This document shows, in pieces, positions 43,882 to 53,110 of a stretch of DNA of 64,000 bases. Source of the stretch: Streptomyces sp. NBC_01216. Its GTDB lineage: Bacteria > Actinomycetota > Actinomycetes > Streptomycetales > Streptomycetaceae. Position numbers and translations under genes: made by a program. The notes beneath the pieces were generated by a model. It saw only the letters and a program-made list of their open reading frames with translations. It had not been told where the DNA came from and searched no databases. Numbering within the stretch: the stretch's first letter is position 1; each line of letters begins with the position of its first letter. The stretch is taken from NCBI RefSeq assembly GCF_035994945.1, contig NZ_CP108677.1, positions 3,906,001 to 3,970,000 on the forward strand. The letters are read 5' to 3'.

Positions 43882-45738
43882 TCAGGCGGCGTGGGCCGTG
43901 TGGCGGTCGCCGGTGACGGCGCCGGTGTCGATGACGTGGGGGCAGGGGCGCGTGGCGGCGGTACGCCGGGAGAGGGGGAGGGGCGTGCGGAGGTTCACGA
44001 AGCCCTCGGCCTGCAGGGCGGCGAGACCGATGCGGGGGAGGTCGCGGCTCTTGCGGTAGACGACGAACCGGGGTTCCCAGTGGGGCCGGAACTTGGCGTT
44101 GAACTTGTAGAGGGACTCGATCTGGAACCAGCGGGAGAGGAAGACGAGGAGTCCGCGCCACAGACGCAGGACGGGTCCGGCGCCGATCTTCTCGCCACGG
44201 GCCAGCGCCGAGCGGAACATGGCGAAGTTGAGGGAGACGCGGGTGATGCCGAGGCGGGGGGATTCCTGGAGGGCGGCGACGATGAGGAGTTCGTTCATGC
44301 CGGGGTCGGCGGACCGGTCGCGCCGCATGAGTTCGAGGGACATGCCGTCGGGGCCCCAGGGGACGAAGTGGATGACGGCCTTGAGGTCGCCGTGGGAGTC
44401 GTCCGCCTCGTCCGGCCGGTCGGGGTCGTGCCGGTGGGCGGTGGCGATGACGGCGTCGCCGTCGGCGGCGTCGCCGATGCGGCCGAGGGCCATCGAGAAG
44501 CCGCGCTCGGTGTCGGTGCCGCGCCAGTCGGCGGCGGCCTGGCGGATCTGTTCGAGTTCGGTGTCGGAGAGGTCGCGGACGCGGCGGACCCGGGTGGTGT
44601 AGCCGTTGCGCTGGATCCGTTTCACCATCTGGCGGACGTTGCGCATGGCGCGGCCGGTGAGGGAGAAGCCGGCGACGTCCACGATGGCCTCGTCGCCGAG
44701 TTCGAGCGCGTCGAGACCGGTCTCGCGGGTCCAGACCTCGCCGCCGGTCTCCGAGCAGCCCATGACGGCGGGGGTCCAGGAGTGGGCCTTGGCTTCGTCC
44801 ATGAAACGTTCGATGGCGCCGGGCCATGCCTCGACGTCGCCGATGGGGTCGCCGCCGGCGAGCATGACTCCGGAGACGACGCGGTAGCAGACGGCGGCCT
44901 TCCCGCTGGGGGAGAAGACGACGCTCTTGTCGCGGCGAAGGGCGAAGTGGCCGAGTGAGTCGCGGCCGCCGTGCGTGTCGAGCAGGGCGCGCAGGCGGGT
45001 CTCGTCGTGCGGGGTGAGGCGGGCCGCGGGGTGTTCGGGCCGGAGGGCGAGGTAGATGGTGGTGAGCGCGGTGAGCATGCCGAGGGCGCCGAGTGAGTAG
45101 CCGACGGTCCAGTCGACGTCACCGGTGTATCCGACGGGACCTTCGATGCCGAGGAGTCCGCAGAGGACGTGCTCGAGGCGCTCGGTGAGGCCGGGGTCGC
45201 CGAGGGTGCGGCGGGGGTGGGCGCTCACGATGACGAGGCCGAGGCCGAGGGAGCCGGCGCCCATGAGGACGAAGTTGGCGACGGCGCGCCAGCGGCTGCG
45301 CGGGTCGGGGAGGGCGGCGAACTCGCCCCGGTGGCGCAGCAGAAGCGCGAGGAGGGCGAGGGAGAGGAGGACGCCGAGGACGGAGTGCCGCCAGGCGAAC
45401 TGGGCGACGGCGCCGAGGGGCAGGAGGACGACGGCGGCTCGCCAGGCGCGGCGCTTGTTGCGTTTGAGGCCGTGGGCGAGGAGGAGGAGCAGGACGCCGG
45501 CGCTGAGGGAGAGGGCCGCGGAGAGCGGCCCGAGGGTGCCGGGGAGGATCTCGGCGAAGGCGTGCATCCGGCTGGTGCGGAACCGGGGGAAGACGCCGGC
45601 CGCGATGTCGATCAGGCCGATGAACGAGCAGGCGGTCCCGACGAGGGAGGGGACTTTCTCGGGGCGGGGTCCTCGGAGGATTCGGCGTATCCGAACCGGA
45701 ACCGATCGTGATTTGTCCCCATCTACCGTGACAGACAT
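43882..45738 (-). CDS. Phosphatidylglycerol lysyltransferase-like membrane protein (MprF/DUF2156)
   Basis: 618 aa. The N-terminal half has about six to seven transmembrane helices (GTACSFIGLIDIAAGVF, LSLSAGVLLLLLAHGL, FVLMGAGSLGLGLVIVSA, GYSLGALGMLTALTTIYLAL). The cytosolic C-terminal DUF2156 GNAT-like domain includes FALRRDKSVVFSPSGKAAVCYRVV, GGDPIGD, LGDEAIVD, GMSLELMRRD and LNFAMFR. Proteins of this type add lysine to phosphatidylglycerol, lowering membrane charge and cationic peptide sensitivity. No fused lysyl-tRNA synthetase domain, unlike mycobacterial LysX. ATG 45738. Exact aminoacyl donor unproven. Confidence 0.86.
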   Translation of the reverse strand: MSVTVDGDKSRSVPVRIRRILRGPRPEKVPSLVGTACSFIGLIDIAAGVFPRFRTSRMHAFAEILPGTLGPLSAALSLSAGVLLLLLAHGLKRNKRRAWRAAVVLLPLGAVAQFAWRHSVLGVLLSLALLALLLRHRGEFAALPDPRSRWRAVANFVLMGAGSLGLGLVIVSAHPRRTLGDPGLTERLEHVLCGLLGIEGPVGYTGDVDWTVGYSLGALGMLTALTTIYLALRPEHPAARLTPHDETRLRALLDTHGGRDSLGHFALRRDKSVVFSPSGKAAVCYRVVSGVMLAGGDPIGDVEAWPGAIERFMDEAKAHSWTPAVMGCSETGGEVWTRETGLDALELGDEAIVDVAGFSLTGRAMRNVRQMVKRIQRNGYTTRVRRVRDLSDTELEQIRQAAADWRGTDTERGFSMALGRIGDAADGDAVIATAHRHDPDRPDEADDSHGDLKAVIHFVPWGPDGMSLELMRRDRSADPGMNELLIVAALQESPRLGITRVSLNFAMFRSALARGEKIGAGPVLRLWRGLLVFLSRWFQIESLYKFNAKFRPHWEPRFVVYRKSRDLPRIGLAALQAEGFVNLRTPLPLSRRTAATRPCPHVIDTGAVTGDRHTAHAA

Positions 45739-45907
45739 CGCTTCCCGTGCTTCCCGTGGCTTCGCGAGGGTTTCCTGAACGCGGCGGGCCGGGCGGGTGG
45801 GTCGTGCGGCGGGCCTGCCGGAGGTCGTGCGCCTTCTAGGACGGCGCCGCGGGACGGCGGGTTCATCCGCGTACGGGAAATTCTCACGGAAGAAGCTCAA
45901 AGGACTC

Positions 45908-47020
45908 ATGGGTCTCACCAGCAACGTTGTTCTGGGTTCGGCGGCCGTGCTGGCCGTGGTGCTGTTCGCCCTGACGGTCCGGTGGTGGCCGCGGCTGGCA
46001 CGCGGAGGCCCGCGAGCGGTTCTGGGGCGGGTGGGGATGCTGCTCGCGACGCAGCTGGCGCTGTTCGTCGCGGTCGGTCTGGCCGCGAACAAGTCCTTTC
46101 TCTTCTACGGCTCCTGGGCGGACCTGCTCGGCTGGGAGCGGCAGCCGGGTGTGGTGGTGGACCACTCGGCGGGTTCGCGGCGGGTCAGTGTCGTGGGGAC
46201 GCGGGGGGTGGACGTGCCGGGGGGCGGCCGTCCCGCGGTGGGCGGGCAGATACAGGAGGTGGTGGTGGCGGGGGAGAAGTCGGGGATCGCCTCTCCGGCG
46301 TTCGTGTACCTGCCGCCGGAGTACTTCCAGGAGGGGTACGCGCGGAGCCGCTTCCCCGTGGTGGTGGTCCTGACGGGGTACCCCGGGACGGCGGAGAACC
46401 TGCTGAAGGGCCTGCGGTATCCGCAGACGGCGTCCGGGCTGGCGAAGGACGGCAAGACGCAGCCGATGGTGCTGGTGATGCTGCGTCCGACGGTGGCACC
46501 GCCGCGGGACACGGAGTGCGTGGACGTGCCTGGGGGCCCGCGGACGGAGACCTTCTTCGCCGAGGACCTGCCGGCGGCGGTGTCGGAGACGTACCGGGTG
46601 GGGACGGGAGCACGGAACTGGGGAGTGATGGGGAACTCGACCGGCGGGTACTGCGCGCTGAAGCTCGCGCTGCACCATCCGGACCGGTTCGCGGCGGGTG
46701 CGGGGCTCTCGGCCTACTACCGGGCGGCGGAGGACCTCACGACGGGCGACCTGTTCCACGGCGACGAGGCGGCGCGTAGGCGATCGGACCTGTTGTGGAG
46801 CCTCGGGCACCTGCGGCAGGGGAGGTCGTCGTTCCTGGTGACGACGTCGAAGCGGGGTGAGGGGAATCTGAAGGGGACGCTGGACTTCGTCGCGAAGGTG
46901 AGGACACCGGCACGGGTCTCCTCGATCACGCTGAACAGCGGCGGCCACAACTTCAACACCTGGCGTCGGGAGATCCCGCCGGCGCTGGAGTGGATGAGCG
47001 GTCGGCTCAGCGCCGGCTGA
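45908..47020 (+). CDS. Membrane-anchored esterase/alpha-beta hydrolase (esterase D-like)
   Basis: 370 aa. One or two N-terminal transmembrane helices (about 5-25 and 43-62) anchor an extracytoplasmic hydrolase domain. FVYLPPEYFQEGYARSRFPVVVVLTGYPG begins the fold, the nucleophile elbow is GNSTGGYCALKLAL, and the terminal His lies in NSGGHNFNTW. The antigen-85/esterase D type fold suggests acyl transfer or ester hydrolysis at the cell surface. ATG 45908 with AAAGGA upstream. It is divergent from the lysyltransferase gene. Confidence 0.82.
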   Translation: MGLTSNVVLGSAAVLAVVLFALTVRWWPRLARGGPRAVLGRVGMLLATQLALFVAVGLAANKSFLFYGSWADLLGWERQPGVVVDHSAGSRRVSVVGTRGVDVPGGGRPAVGGQIQEVVVAGEKSGIASPAFVYLPPEYFQEGYARSRFPVVVVLTGYPGTAENLLKGLRYPQTASGLAKDGKTQPMVLVMLRPTVAPPRDTECVDVPGGPRTETFFAEDLPAAVSETYRVGTGARNWGVMGNSTGGYCALKLALHHPDRFAAGAGLSAYYRAAEDLTTGDLFHGDEAARRRSDLLWSLGHLRQGRSSFLVTTSKRGEGNLKGTLDFVAKVRTPARVSSITLNSGGHNFNTWRREIPPALEWMSGRLSAG

Positions 47021-48125
47021 GAGGGTCCTCGGCGGGCCGGCCGGGTGCGGCGGCGGGGCCGTCGGGCGAGGTCGGGCCGGCGGGGCGCGGCTGGGCGCGT
47101 CGGAGTGCGCGGTGCACGCCGGCCGGGGTGAGGACGCCCGCGTACCGTCCGCCGTCGGCGGGGTCGGTGACGGGGAGCCGGCCGGTGTCGCCGCGGAGCA
47201 GGACGGCCAGCGCGTCCTTGAGGGTGGTGCCGAGGGGGACGGCCGCGGGGCCGGTGCCGTCGCGGCCGGTGGGCCGGTCGTCGGCGTCGAGGACGACCGC
47301 GCCGGGGGCGGCGGGCGCCGTGGTGTTCCCGTCGGCGCGCAGGACGGGGGCCTCTTCGAGGTCGGCGCGGTCGACGGTGGTGACGGACAGTCGTTTGAGA
47401 CTGCGGTCGGAGCCGACGAAATCGGCGACGTAGGGCGTGGCGGGGGCGCCGAGGACGGTGGCCGGCGTGTCGAACTGCTCGATGGTGCCGTGCCCGTAGA
47501 CGGCGATGCGGTCGCCGAGACGGACGGCCTCGTCGAGGTCGTGGGTGACGAGGAGGACGGTCTTGCGGACCTGGGACTGGAGGCGCAGGAACTCGTTCTG
47601 GAGGTGCTCGCGGACGACGGGGTCGACGGCACCGAACGGTTCGTCCATGAGGAGGACGGGCGGGTCGGCGGCCAGAGCGCGGGCCACGCCGACGCGTTGG
47701 CGTTGTCCGCCGGAGAGCTGCTCCGGGTAGCGGTCGCCGTACTTCCTGGGGTCGAGCCCGACGAGGTCGAGGAGCTCGGCGGCTCGGGCGCGGGCCTCGG
47801 CCCGGGGGGTGCCGAGCAGGTGGGGGACGGTGGCGGTGTTGTCGAGGACCGTCTTGTGGGGAAAGAGGCCGACCTGCTGGATGACGTAGCCGATGCGGCG
47901 TCGCAGCCGGACGGGGTCGGTGGTGGCTATGTCCTCGCCGTCGAGGAACACGCGGCCCTCGGTGGGTTCGATGAGGCGGTTGACCATCTTCATGGTGGTG
48001 GTCTTGCCGCAGCCGGACGGGCCGACGAGCGTGATGAGTTCACCCTCGGCCACCTCGAAGGAGAGGTCGTCGACGGCGGTGGTGCCGTCCGCGTACCGCT
48101 TGGTGACGTGTTCGAACCGGATCAT
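47007..48125 (-). CDS. Glycine betaine/choline-type ABC transporter ATPase with CBS domains
   Basis: 372 aa. ABC domain: Walker A GPSGCGKTT (36-44), Q-loop YVIQQVGLFPHKTV, signature LSGGQRQRVGVARAL, Walker B LLMDEPFGAVDP. The C-terminal ~120 residues contain a CBS pair (AVVLDADDRPTG... and TLKDALAVLLRGDTGRLPV), which in OpuA-type transporters senses ionic strength. It energises the two permeases and binding protein encoded divergently from 48267. Its 3' end overlaps the convergent esterase gene by 14 bp. A Pro/Ala-rich tail is unlike other OpuA proteins. Confidence 0.9.
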   Translation of the reverse strand: MIRFEHVTKRYADGTTAVDDLSFEVAEGELITLVGPSGCGKTTTMKMVNRLIEPTEGRVFLDGEDIATTDPVRLRRRIGYVIQQVGLFPHKTVLDNTATVPHLLGTPRAEARARAAELLDLVGLDPRKYGDRYPEQLSGGQRQRVGVARALAADPPVLLMDEPFGAVDPVVREHLQNEFLRLQSQVRKTVLLVTHDLDEAVRLGDRIAVYGHGTIEQFDTPATVLGAPATPYVADFVGSDRSLKRLSVTTVDRADLEEAPVLRADGNTTAPAAPGAVVLDADDRPTGRDGTGPAAVPLGTTLKDALAVLLRGDTGRLPVTDPADGGRYAGVLTPAGVHRALRRAQPRPAGPTSPDGPAAAPGRPAEDPLSRR

Positions 48126-48266
48126 GGTTCACCATTGTGGCCTCTTCCGTCCGGTCGTGGCGAAGGGCGTGCCGCCGTGGGGGCGGGACGCTTCGGGGAT
48201 TGTCGGTGTCGGAGGCTAGGGTCGGGGTCATACGTTCGTTCGGGACCAGCGTGACGGGGGAGGCTC

Positions 48267-48953
48267 ATGGCTGCGGCGAACTGTCTGGTGTCGAACGACT
48301 GGATCTGCGGGGAGTACCTGCGGACCCGTGGCACGGAGCTGACGGAGGCGACGCTTCAGCACGTGGGCATCACCGTCGTGTCGGTGGTGCTCGGGCTGTG
48401 CGCGGCCTTTCCGCTGGCGCTGCTCGCGCGGGCCCGGCCGCGGCTCGCGGGACCGGTGCTGGGGCTGACGACGCTTCTCTACACCGTTCCGTCGCTGGCG
48501 ATGTTCTCGCTGTTGCTGCCGTTCTTCGGGTTGTCGACGGCCCTGGTGGTGACGGGGCTGGTGCTGTATTCGCTGACGATCCTCGTGCGGAGTGTCCTGG
48601 CCGGACTCGACGCCGTGCCCGCGGAGGCGCGGGAGGCCGCGCGGGGGATGGGATACGGCGCGGGGCGGATGCTGTGGGAGGTCGAACTGCCGCTGGCGTT
48701 GCCCGCGTTGATGGCCGGAGTGCGGATGGCGACGGTCTCCACGATCGCGTTGACGACGGTCGGGTCGATCGTGGGGCGCGGCGGTCTCGGCAATCTCATC
48801 GAGGACGCGCTGCCCACGTTCTTCAAGGCGCAGGTACTGGCGGCCTCGGTGCTGTGCGTGCTGCTCGCCGTCGTCGCGGACCTGCTGCTGCTGGGGGTGC
48901 AGCGGCTGCTGACGCCGTGGACCCGGATACGCGCCGGCGCGGGAGGCGGGTGA
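48267..48953 (+). CDS. Glycine betaine-type ABC transporter permease (first)
   Basis: 228-aa inner-membrane protein with about five to six helices. The BPD_transp_1 cytoplasmic loop EAREAARGMGYGAGRMLWEVELPLALPALMAG contacts the ATPase. The N-terminal MAAANCLVSNDWICGEYLRTRG is a short periplasmic lead typical of OpuCB/OpuCD. GGGGAGG precedes the ATG. It starts 142 bp from the divergent ATPase gene, so a shared regulatory region is likely. One base separates it from the next permease. Confidence 0.9.
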   Translation: MAAANCLVSNDWICGEYLRTRGTELTEATLQHVGITVVSVVLGLCAAFPLALLARARPRLAGPVLGLTTLLYTVPSLAMFSLLLPFFGLSTALVVTGLVLYSLTILVRSVLAGLDAVPAEAREAARGMGYGAGRMLWEVELPLALPALMAGVRMATVSTIALTTVGSIVGRGGLGNLIEDALPTFFKAQVLAASVLCVLLAVVADLLLLGVQRLLTPWTRIRAGAGGG

Positions 48954-48954
48954 C

Positions 48955-49617
48955 GTGGGGGTGCTGACGGATGCCTGGGGCTGGCTGAACACCGGGGCCA
49001 ACTGGTCCGGTGAGGGCGGAGTGTGGCACCGGCTGGGCGAGCACGTGTACGTGAGCGGGGTGGCGCTGGCGCTGGCCTGTGCGCTGGCCTTGCCGCTCGG
49101 GCTGTTCCTCGGGCACCTGGGCCGGGGTGGCGCGGTCGCCATCAACGTCTCCAACGCGGGGCGGGCGGTGCCCGTCTTCGCCGTGCTGGCCCTGTTCATG
49201 GTGTCGCCGCTGCGCAACGCCGGGTACGTGCCGACCGTGATCGCGCTGGTGCTCTTCGCGGTGCCGCCGTTGCTGACCCACGCCTATGTGGGCGTGCGGG
49301 AGGTGGACCGTGCGGTGGTCGAGGCCGCGCGGGGGATGGGGATGTCGGGCGGTCAGCTCTTCCGGGGGGTGGAGCTGCCGCTGGCCCGTCCGATGCTGAT
49401 GGCCGGGCTGCGCTCGGCGGCGGTGCAGGTGGTGGCGACGGCGACCATCGCCGCGATGGTCGGTCAGGGCGGCCTCGGCCGGATCATCACCGCCGGGTTC
49501 AACACGTACGACACGCCTCAGGTGGTCGCGGGCGCGCTGCTCGTGGCGGTGTTGGCCCTCCTGGTGGAGGCGCTGCTGGTGGGGGCGGACAGACTGCTGG
49601 GGCGCAAGGCCCCGTGA
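48955..49617 (+). CDS. Glycine betaine-type ABC transporter permease (second)
   Basis: 220 aa, paralogue of the upstream permease, GTG start one base after its stop. EAA loop: AVVEAARGMGMSGGQLFRGVELPLARPMLMAG. Predicted helices at about 35-58, 62-82, 90-112, 150-170 and 185-210. Two different permeases per system is the OpuC/OsmU arrangement, suggesting a heterodimeric channel. Confidence 0.9.
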   Translation: MGVLTDAWGWLNTGANWSGEGGVWHRLGEHVYVSGVALALACALALPLGLFLGHLGRGGAVAINVSNAGRAVPVFAVLALFMVSPLRNAGYVPTVIALVLFAVPPLLTHAYVGVREVDRAVVEAARGMGMSGGQLFRGVELPLARPMLMAGLRSAAVQVVATATIAAMVGQGGLGRIITAGFNTYDTPQVVAGALLVAVLALLVEALLVGADRLLGRKAP

Positions 49618-49648
49618 CGACCGGAACGACGAAGGAAAGGGTGATCTC

Positions 49649-50611
49649 GTGAGCAGGACCTCGCGCATCGCGGGTGCGGTGCTGGGCGTGACGGCGCTGA
49701 CCGTCTCGCTCGCCGCGTGCGGCGGCGACAGTCTGGAGGAGGGCGGCACCGGAGGGTCGGGCGAGAAGGGCTCGCTCGTCGTCGGCGCCGCCGCGTTCAC
49801 CGAGTCGAAGGTGCTGGCGGAGCTGTACGCGCAGGTGCTGGAGGACGCCGGATACTCGGCGAGCATCACCACGGTGAAGAACCGTGAGCTGTACGAGCCG
49901 TCGCTGGAGAAGGGCGAGATCGACATCGTCCCGGAATACGCGGCGACGATCGCGGAATTCCTCAATGCCAAGGTGAACGGGCCGAAGGCACCGGAGGAGA
50001 AGCCGGTCGCCTCCGGTGACGCCGCCGCCACCGTGGCGGAGCTGAGGAAGCTGGCCGAGCCGCGCGGGCTGAAGGTGCTCGCGTTCGGCGAGGCGGTCGA
50101 TCAGAACGCCTTCGCGGTGTCGAAGGAATTCGCCGAGAAGAACAAGCTGACGAGTCTTTCGGATCTCGGCCTGGCGAAGCTGAAGGTGAGGATCGCGGCC
50201 GGTGACGAATGCGAGGTCCGGCCTTTCTGCGCGCCCGGCCTGAGGAAGACGTACGGGATCGACGTCGCCGGGATCGACCCCAAGGGCGTCGGGACGCCGC
50301 AGTCCAAGCAGGCGGTGAAGGACGGCGTGGACCAGCTGGTGCTGACCACTACGACGGACGCGACGGTGGAGAGTTTCGGACTGGTCTTCCTGACCGACGA
50401 CAAGAAGCTCCAGAACGCCGACAACGTGCTGCCGGTGGTGCACGCGAAGGATGCCGGATCTCCTGAGATAGCCACCGCTCTGGACAAGGTCACCAAGGCG
50501 CTGACGACGGCGGATCTCGCCGAACTGAACCGCAAGGTGGACGCGGAGCGGGCGAAGCCCGAGGACGTCGCGAAGGCGTATCTGGAGGCGAAGGGGCTGA
50601 TCGGGAAGTAG
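49649..50611 (+). CDS. Glycine betaine/choline-type substrate-binding lipoprotein
   Basis: 320 aa. Signal peptide with lipobox LAAC (Cys at about 24), Gly/Ser linker, then the OpuAC/OpuCC fold: LVVGAAAFTESKVLAELYAQVLEDAG, ELYEPSLEKGEIDIVPEYAATIAEFLN, ADNVLPVVHAKDAG and LNRKVDAERAKPEDVAKAYLEAKG. GTG start with GAAGGAAAGG upstream, 31 bp after the second permease. The E-Y-A-A segment corresponds to the ligand pocket of the quaternary amine-binding family. The exact ligand (glycine betaine, choline, carnitine, proline betaine) cannot be fixed. Confidence 0.9.
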   Translation: MSRTSRIAGAVLGVTALTVSLAACGGDSLEEGGTGGSGEKGSLVVGAAAFTESKVLAELYAQVLEDAGYSASITTVKNRELYEPSLEKGEIDIVPEYAATIAEFLNAKVNGPKAPEEKPVASGDAAATVAELRKLAEPRGLKVLAFGEAVDQNAFAVSKEFAEKNKLTSLSDLGLAKLKVRIAAGDECEVRPFCAPGLRKTYGIDVAGIDPKGVGTPQSKQAVKDGVDQLVLTTTTDATVESFGLVFLTDDKKLQNADNVLPVVHAKDAGSPEIATALDKVTKALTTADLAELNRKVDAERAKPEDVAKAYLEAKGLIGK

Positions 50612-50730
50612 CGGTCCGGTGAGGGGAGTAGGTCCGGCCCCGGGCGCGTTCGGGACCGGGGGCGAGAAGTGGCCAAGAGATTGCCGGGCCTGCCCCCCAC
50701 ACGGCGCCTACGCACGGTAAATTTCAGGCC

Positions 50731-51714
50731 ATGCCACGTGGACGCCACCGCCATTCACCTCCTCTGCACAAGCTTCTGCCGCCTTCCGCGGTCGCCGGAG
50801 CGTCGGTCGTCTGTGCCGCGGGCGCCTGGTTGCTCGCCGATCCCGTGGCGCTGCGGGTGCTCGTCGCCGCCGCGGCGGGCGCCGCGGTCGTCGGCGCCGT
50901 CATGATGCGCAGCTGGGACCGCGGTGCCGGCCGCCAGGTCGCCGAGCTGGCCCGGGCGCGGACCGCGGACCAGTGGAAGACCGAGGAACGGATAGCCGAG
51001 CTCGAGTCCGACATCGAGGAGTCCCGCGAGCTGCGCGCCAAGCTCGACGCGAAGCTGCGCGCGAAGCGGGTCGAGCTCGCCGGGCTGCGCAACGAGCACG
51101 CCGAACTGCTGCGCCGTTACGCCACCGCCGAGACCGAGCGGGCCAGTGCCCTGGAGGGCCGCCGCCGGCTCGCCCTGGAGACGTCGTCCCCCGCGAAGGA
51201 GCTGCCGGCCGCCGGAGCCACGCCGACGCCGGCCGCGTACCGTCAGGCAGCCGAGGCGCTGCGCGGCCTGACCCGCAACGCCGCCGCCCAGCAGGCCCGA
51301 CGGACCGCCGAGGCGGCCCGCAGCCGCGATCTGGCCGAGCGTGCCCGGGAGACGGAGGAGCCGCAGGGGAAGCACGCGGCGGTCGCCGGGACCGAGCCCC
51401 AGGCTCGTCCGTCGATCGCCGCCGTACCTCCCGTGCGGGCGATTCCGGCCGCGGCCGCGATCGTCCCCTATGCCCGCCGTCCGGCCCCGCGCCCCGAGGG
51501 AGGCTTCGACTTCTTCGGCATGCAGAAGGCGACGGCCGCGATCGAGGCCGTCCAGGACGCGGACCTGGCCGACGTGGTCGGCGAGGAGGCGCTGGCCGAC
51601 GCCGCGCGCCCCGGGCCCGAGCGGCGGGCCATCGGTCAGGTCATCGACCTGACCGCGCACGACGAGACCGAGCAGATCGACGTGGCCCGGCTGCGCGGAG
51701 CCGTCAGCTCCTGA
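50731..51714 (+). CDS. Hypothetical coiled-coil membrane protein
   Basis: 327 aa, not recognised beyond Streptomyces-type hypothetical. Two adjacent hydrophobic segments (about 18-36, AVAGASVVCAAGAWLLADP, and 40-58, VLVAAAAGAAVVGAVMM) are followed by a long charged coiled coil (about 65-145, EERIAELESDIEESRELRAK and similar), then an Ala/Pro-rich linker. A conserved-looking C-terminal block includes GGFDFFGMQKATAAIEAVQDADLADVVGEEA and VIDLTAHDETEQIDVARLR. It might be a membrane-tethered scaffold. No function is proposed. No good Shine-Dalgarno is visible at 50731. Confidence 0.65.
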   Translation: MPRGRHRHSPPLHKLLPPSAVAGASVVCAAGAWLLADPVALRVLVAAAAGAAVVGAVMMRSWDRGAGRQVAELARARTADQWKTEERIAELESDIEESRELRAKLDAKLRAKRVELAGLRNEHAELLRRYATAETERASALEGRRRLALETSSPAKELPAAGATPTPAAYRQAAEALRGLTRNAAAQQARRTAEAARSRDLAERARETEEPQGKHAAVAGTEPQARPSIAAVPPVRAIPAAAAIVPYARRPAPRPEGGFDFFGMQKATAAIEAVQDADLADVVGEEALADAARPGPERRAIGQVIDLTAHDETEQIDVARLRGAVSS

Positions 51715-51795
51715 GCTTCCGGGCCGGGACCGACGCGGCCCGCTCCGGACCCCGGCGCCGGACCGGGCGCCCGGCGGGCCGGCACGCCCGCCGCG

Positions 51796-52938
51796 TTACT
51801 TGTCGATGTCGCCGACGACGAAGAAGAGCGATCCCAGGATCGCCACCATGTCGGAGACCAGCGTGCCGGGCAGCAGTTCGGTCAGCGCCTGGATGTTGTT
51901 GAACGAAGCCGAGCGCAGCTTGAGGCGGTACGGGGTCTTCTCGCCCTTGGAGACCAGGTAGTAGCCGTTGACGCCCAGGGGGTTCTCGGTCCAGGCGTAC
52001 GTGTGGCCCTCGGGCGCCTTGAGCACCTTCGGCAGCCGCTGGTTGATCGGCCCCTGGGGGAGACCGCCGAGCCGGTCGAGACAGGCGTCCGCGAGATCGA
52101 GCGAGTTGTGGGTCTGGTCCAGCAGGCACTCGAAGCGGGCGAGGCAGTCGCCCTCCTCACGGGTGACGACCCGCAGCGTGTCCCGGAGCTCCCCGTACGC
52201 CAGGTACGGCTCGTCCCGCCGCAGGTCGAAGTCGACTCCCGAAGCACGGGCGATGGGCCCCGAGACGCCGTAGGCGTGAACGGCCTCCCGGCTCAGCACT
52301 CCGACGCCCCGGGTCCGGCCGCGGAAGATCTCGTTGCCGAGGACGAGCCGGTCGTACACGTCCATCCGCGAGCGGACGTCGGCGACGGCCTCCCGGGCCC
52401 GGCCGAGCCATCCGGCCGGCAGGTCCTCCTTGAGACCGCCGACCCGGTTGAACATGTAGTGCATCCGGCCGCCGGACACCTCCTCCATCACCGCCTGGAG
52501 TTCCTCACGCTCCCGGAAGGCGTGGAAGACCGGGGTGATGCCGCCCAGCTCCAGCGGGTACGAGCCCAGGAACATCAGGTGGTTCAGCACCCGGTTCAGT
52601 TCGGCGAGCAGCGTGCGGGTCCACACGGCGCGCTCGGGAACCTCCATGCCGAGCATCCGCTCGACGGCCATCACGACCCCGAGCTCGTTGGAGAAGGCCG
52701 ACAGCCAGTCGTGGCGGTTGGCGAGCATGATGATCTGCCGGTAGTCGCGGGCCTCGAAGAGCTTCTCGGCGCCGCGGTGCATGTAGCCGATCACGGGCTC
52801 GGCCTGCCGGATGACCTCGCCGTCCAGCACCAGCCGGAGGCGGAGCACGCCATGGGTCGAGGGATGCTGCGGCCCGATGTTCAGCACCATGTCGGTGCTC
52901 TCCGCCGCCCCGCCGATTCCGACCGTCGTCTCCGTCAT
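51796..52938 (-). CDS. nuoD: NuoD paralogue (49-kDa subunit of complex I), stand-alone
   Basis: 380 aa, complete NuoD/49-kDa fold. [14 protein letters not shown] (quinone-site His29), [12 protein letters not shown] (Arg55), [36 protein letters not shown] and [20 protein letters not shown] are all recognisable. The residue aligned with the quinone-contacting Tyr of other NuoD proteins (Tyr108 bovine) is Trp78 in RHDWLSAF. No other nuo gene is nearby, so it is a paralogue outside the main operon. Start ATG 52938 ([10 protein letters not shown]). The next upstream gene on this strand encodes a MidA/NDUFAF7-type methyltransferase. Confidence 0.9.
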   Translation of the reverse strand: MTETTVGIGGAAESTDMVLNIGPQHPSTHGVLRLRLVLDGEVIRQAEPVIGYMHRGAEKLFEARDYRQIIMLANRHDWLSAFSNELGVVMAVERMLGMEVPERAVWTRTLLAELNRVLNHLMFLGSYPLELGGITPVFHAFREREELQAVMEEVSGGRMHYMFNRVGGLKEDLPAGWLGRAREAVADVRSRMDVYDRLVLGNEIFRGRTRGVGVLSREAVHAYGVSGPIARASGVDFDLRRDEPYLAYGELRDTLRVVTREEGDCLARFECLLDQTHNSLDLADACLDRLGGLPQGPINQRLPKVLKAPEGHTYAWTENPLGVNGYYLVSKGEKTPYRLKLRSASFNNIQALTELLPGTLVSDMVAILGSLFFVVGDIDK

Positions 52939-53066
52939 GGGGACAGTATCCCTGCACCGCCCCCGGGCCGTCGGCGGCGTCCGCACTCCGTCACCCGCCC
53001 ACCGCCCCCGGGCCCCGCCCGCCCGCCGGGGGCACCCCCCGGCGGGCGGTCCCTGCCGAGCGGCAC

Positions 53067-53103
53067 GGCACGGCGCCCCACCTCCGGGCCGGAGCGCCGT
53101 GCC
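53067..53103 (-). terminator. Strong hairpin between the methyltransferase and nuoD paralogue
   Basis: GGCACGGCGC (53067-53076) pairs perfectly with GCGCCGTGCC (53094-53103), right after the methyltransferase stop at 53111. A second hairpin lies at about 53023-53047. The two genes may therefore not be fully cotranscribed. Confidence 0.6.
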
Positions 53104-53110
53104 GCGCCGG

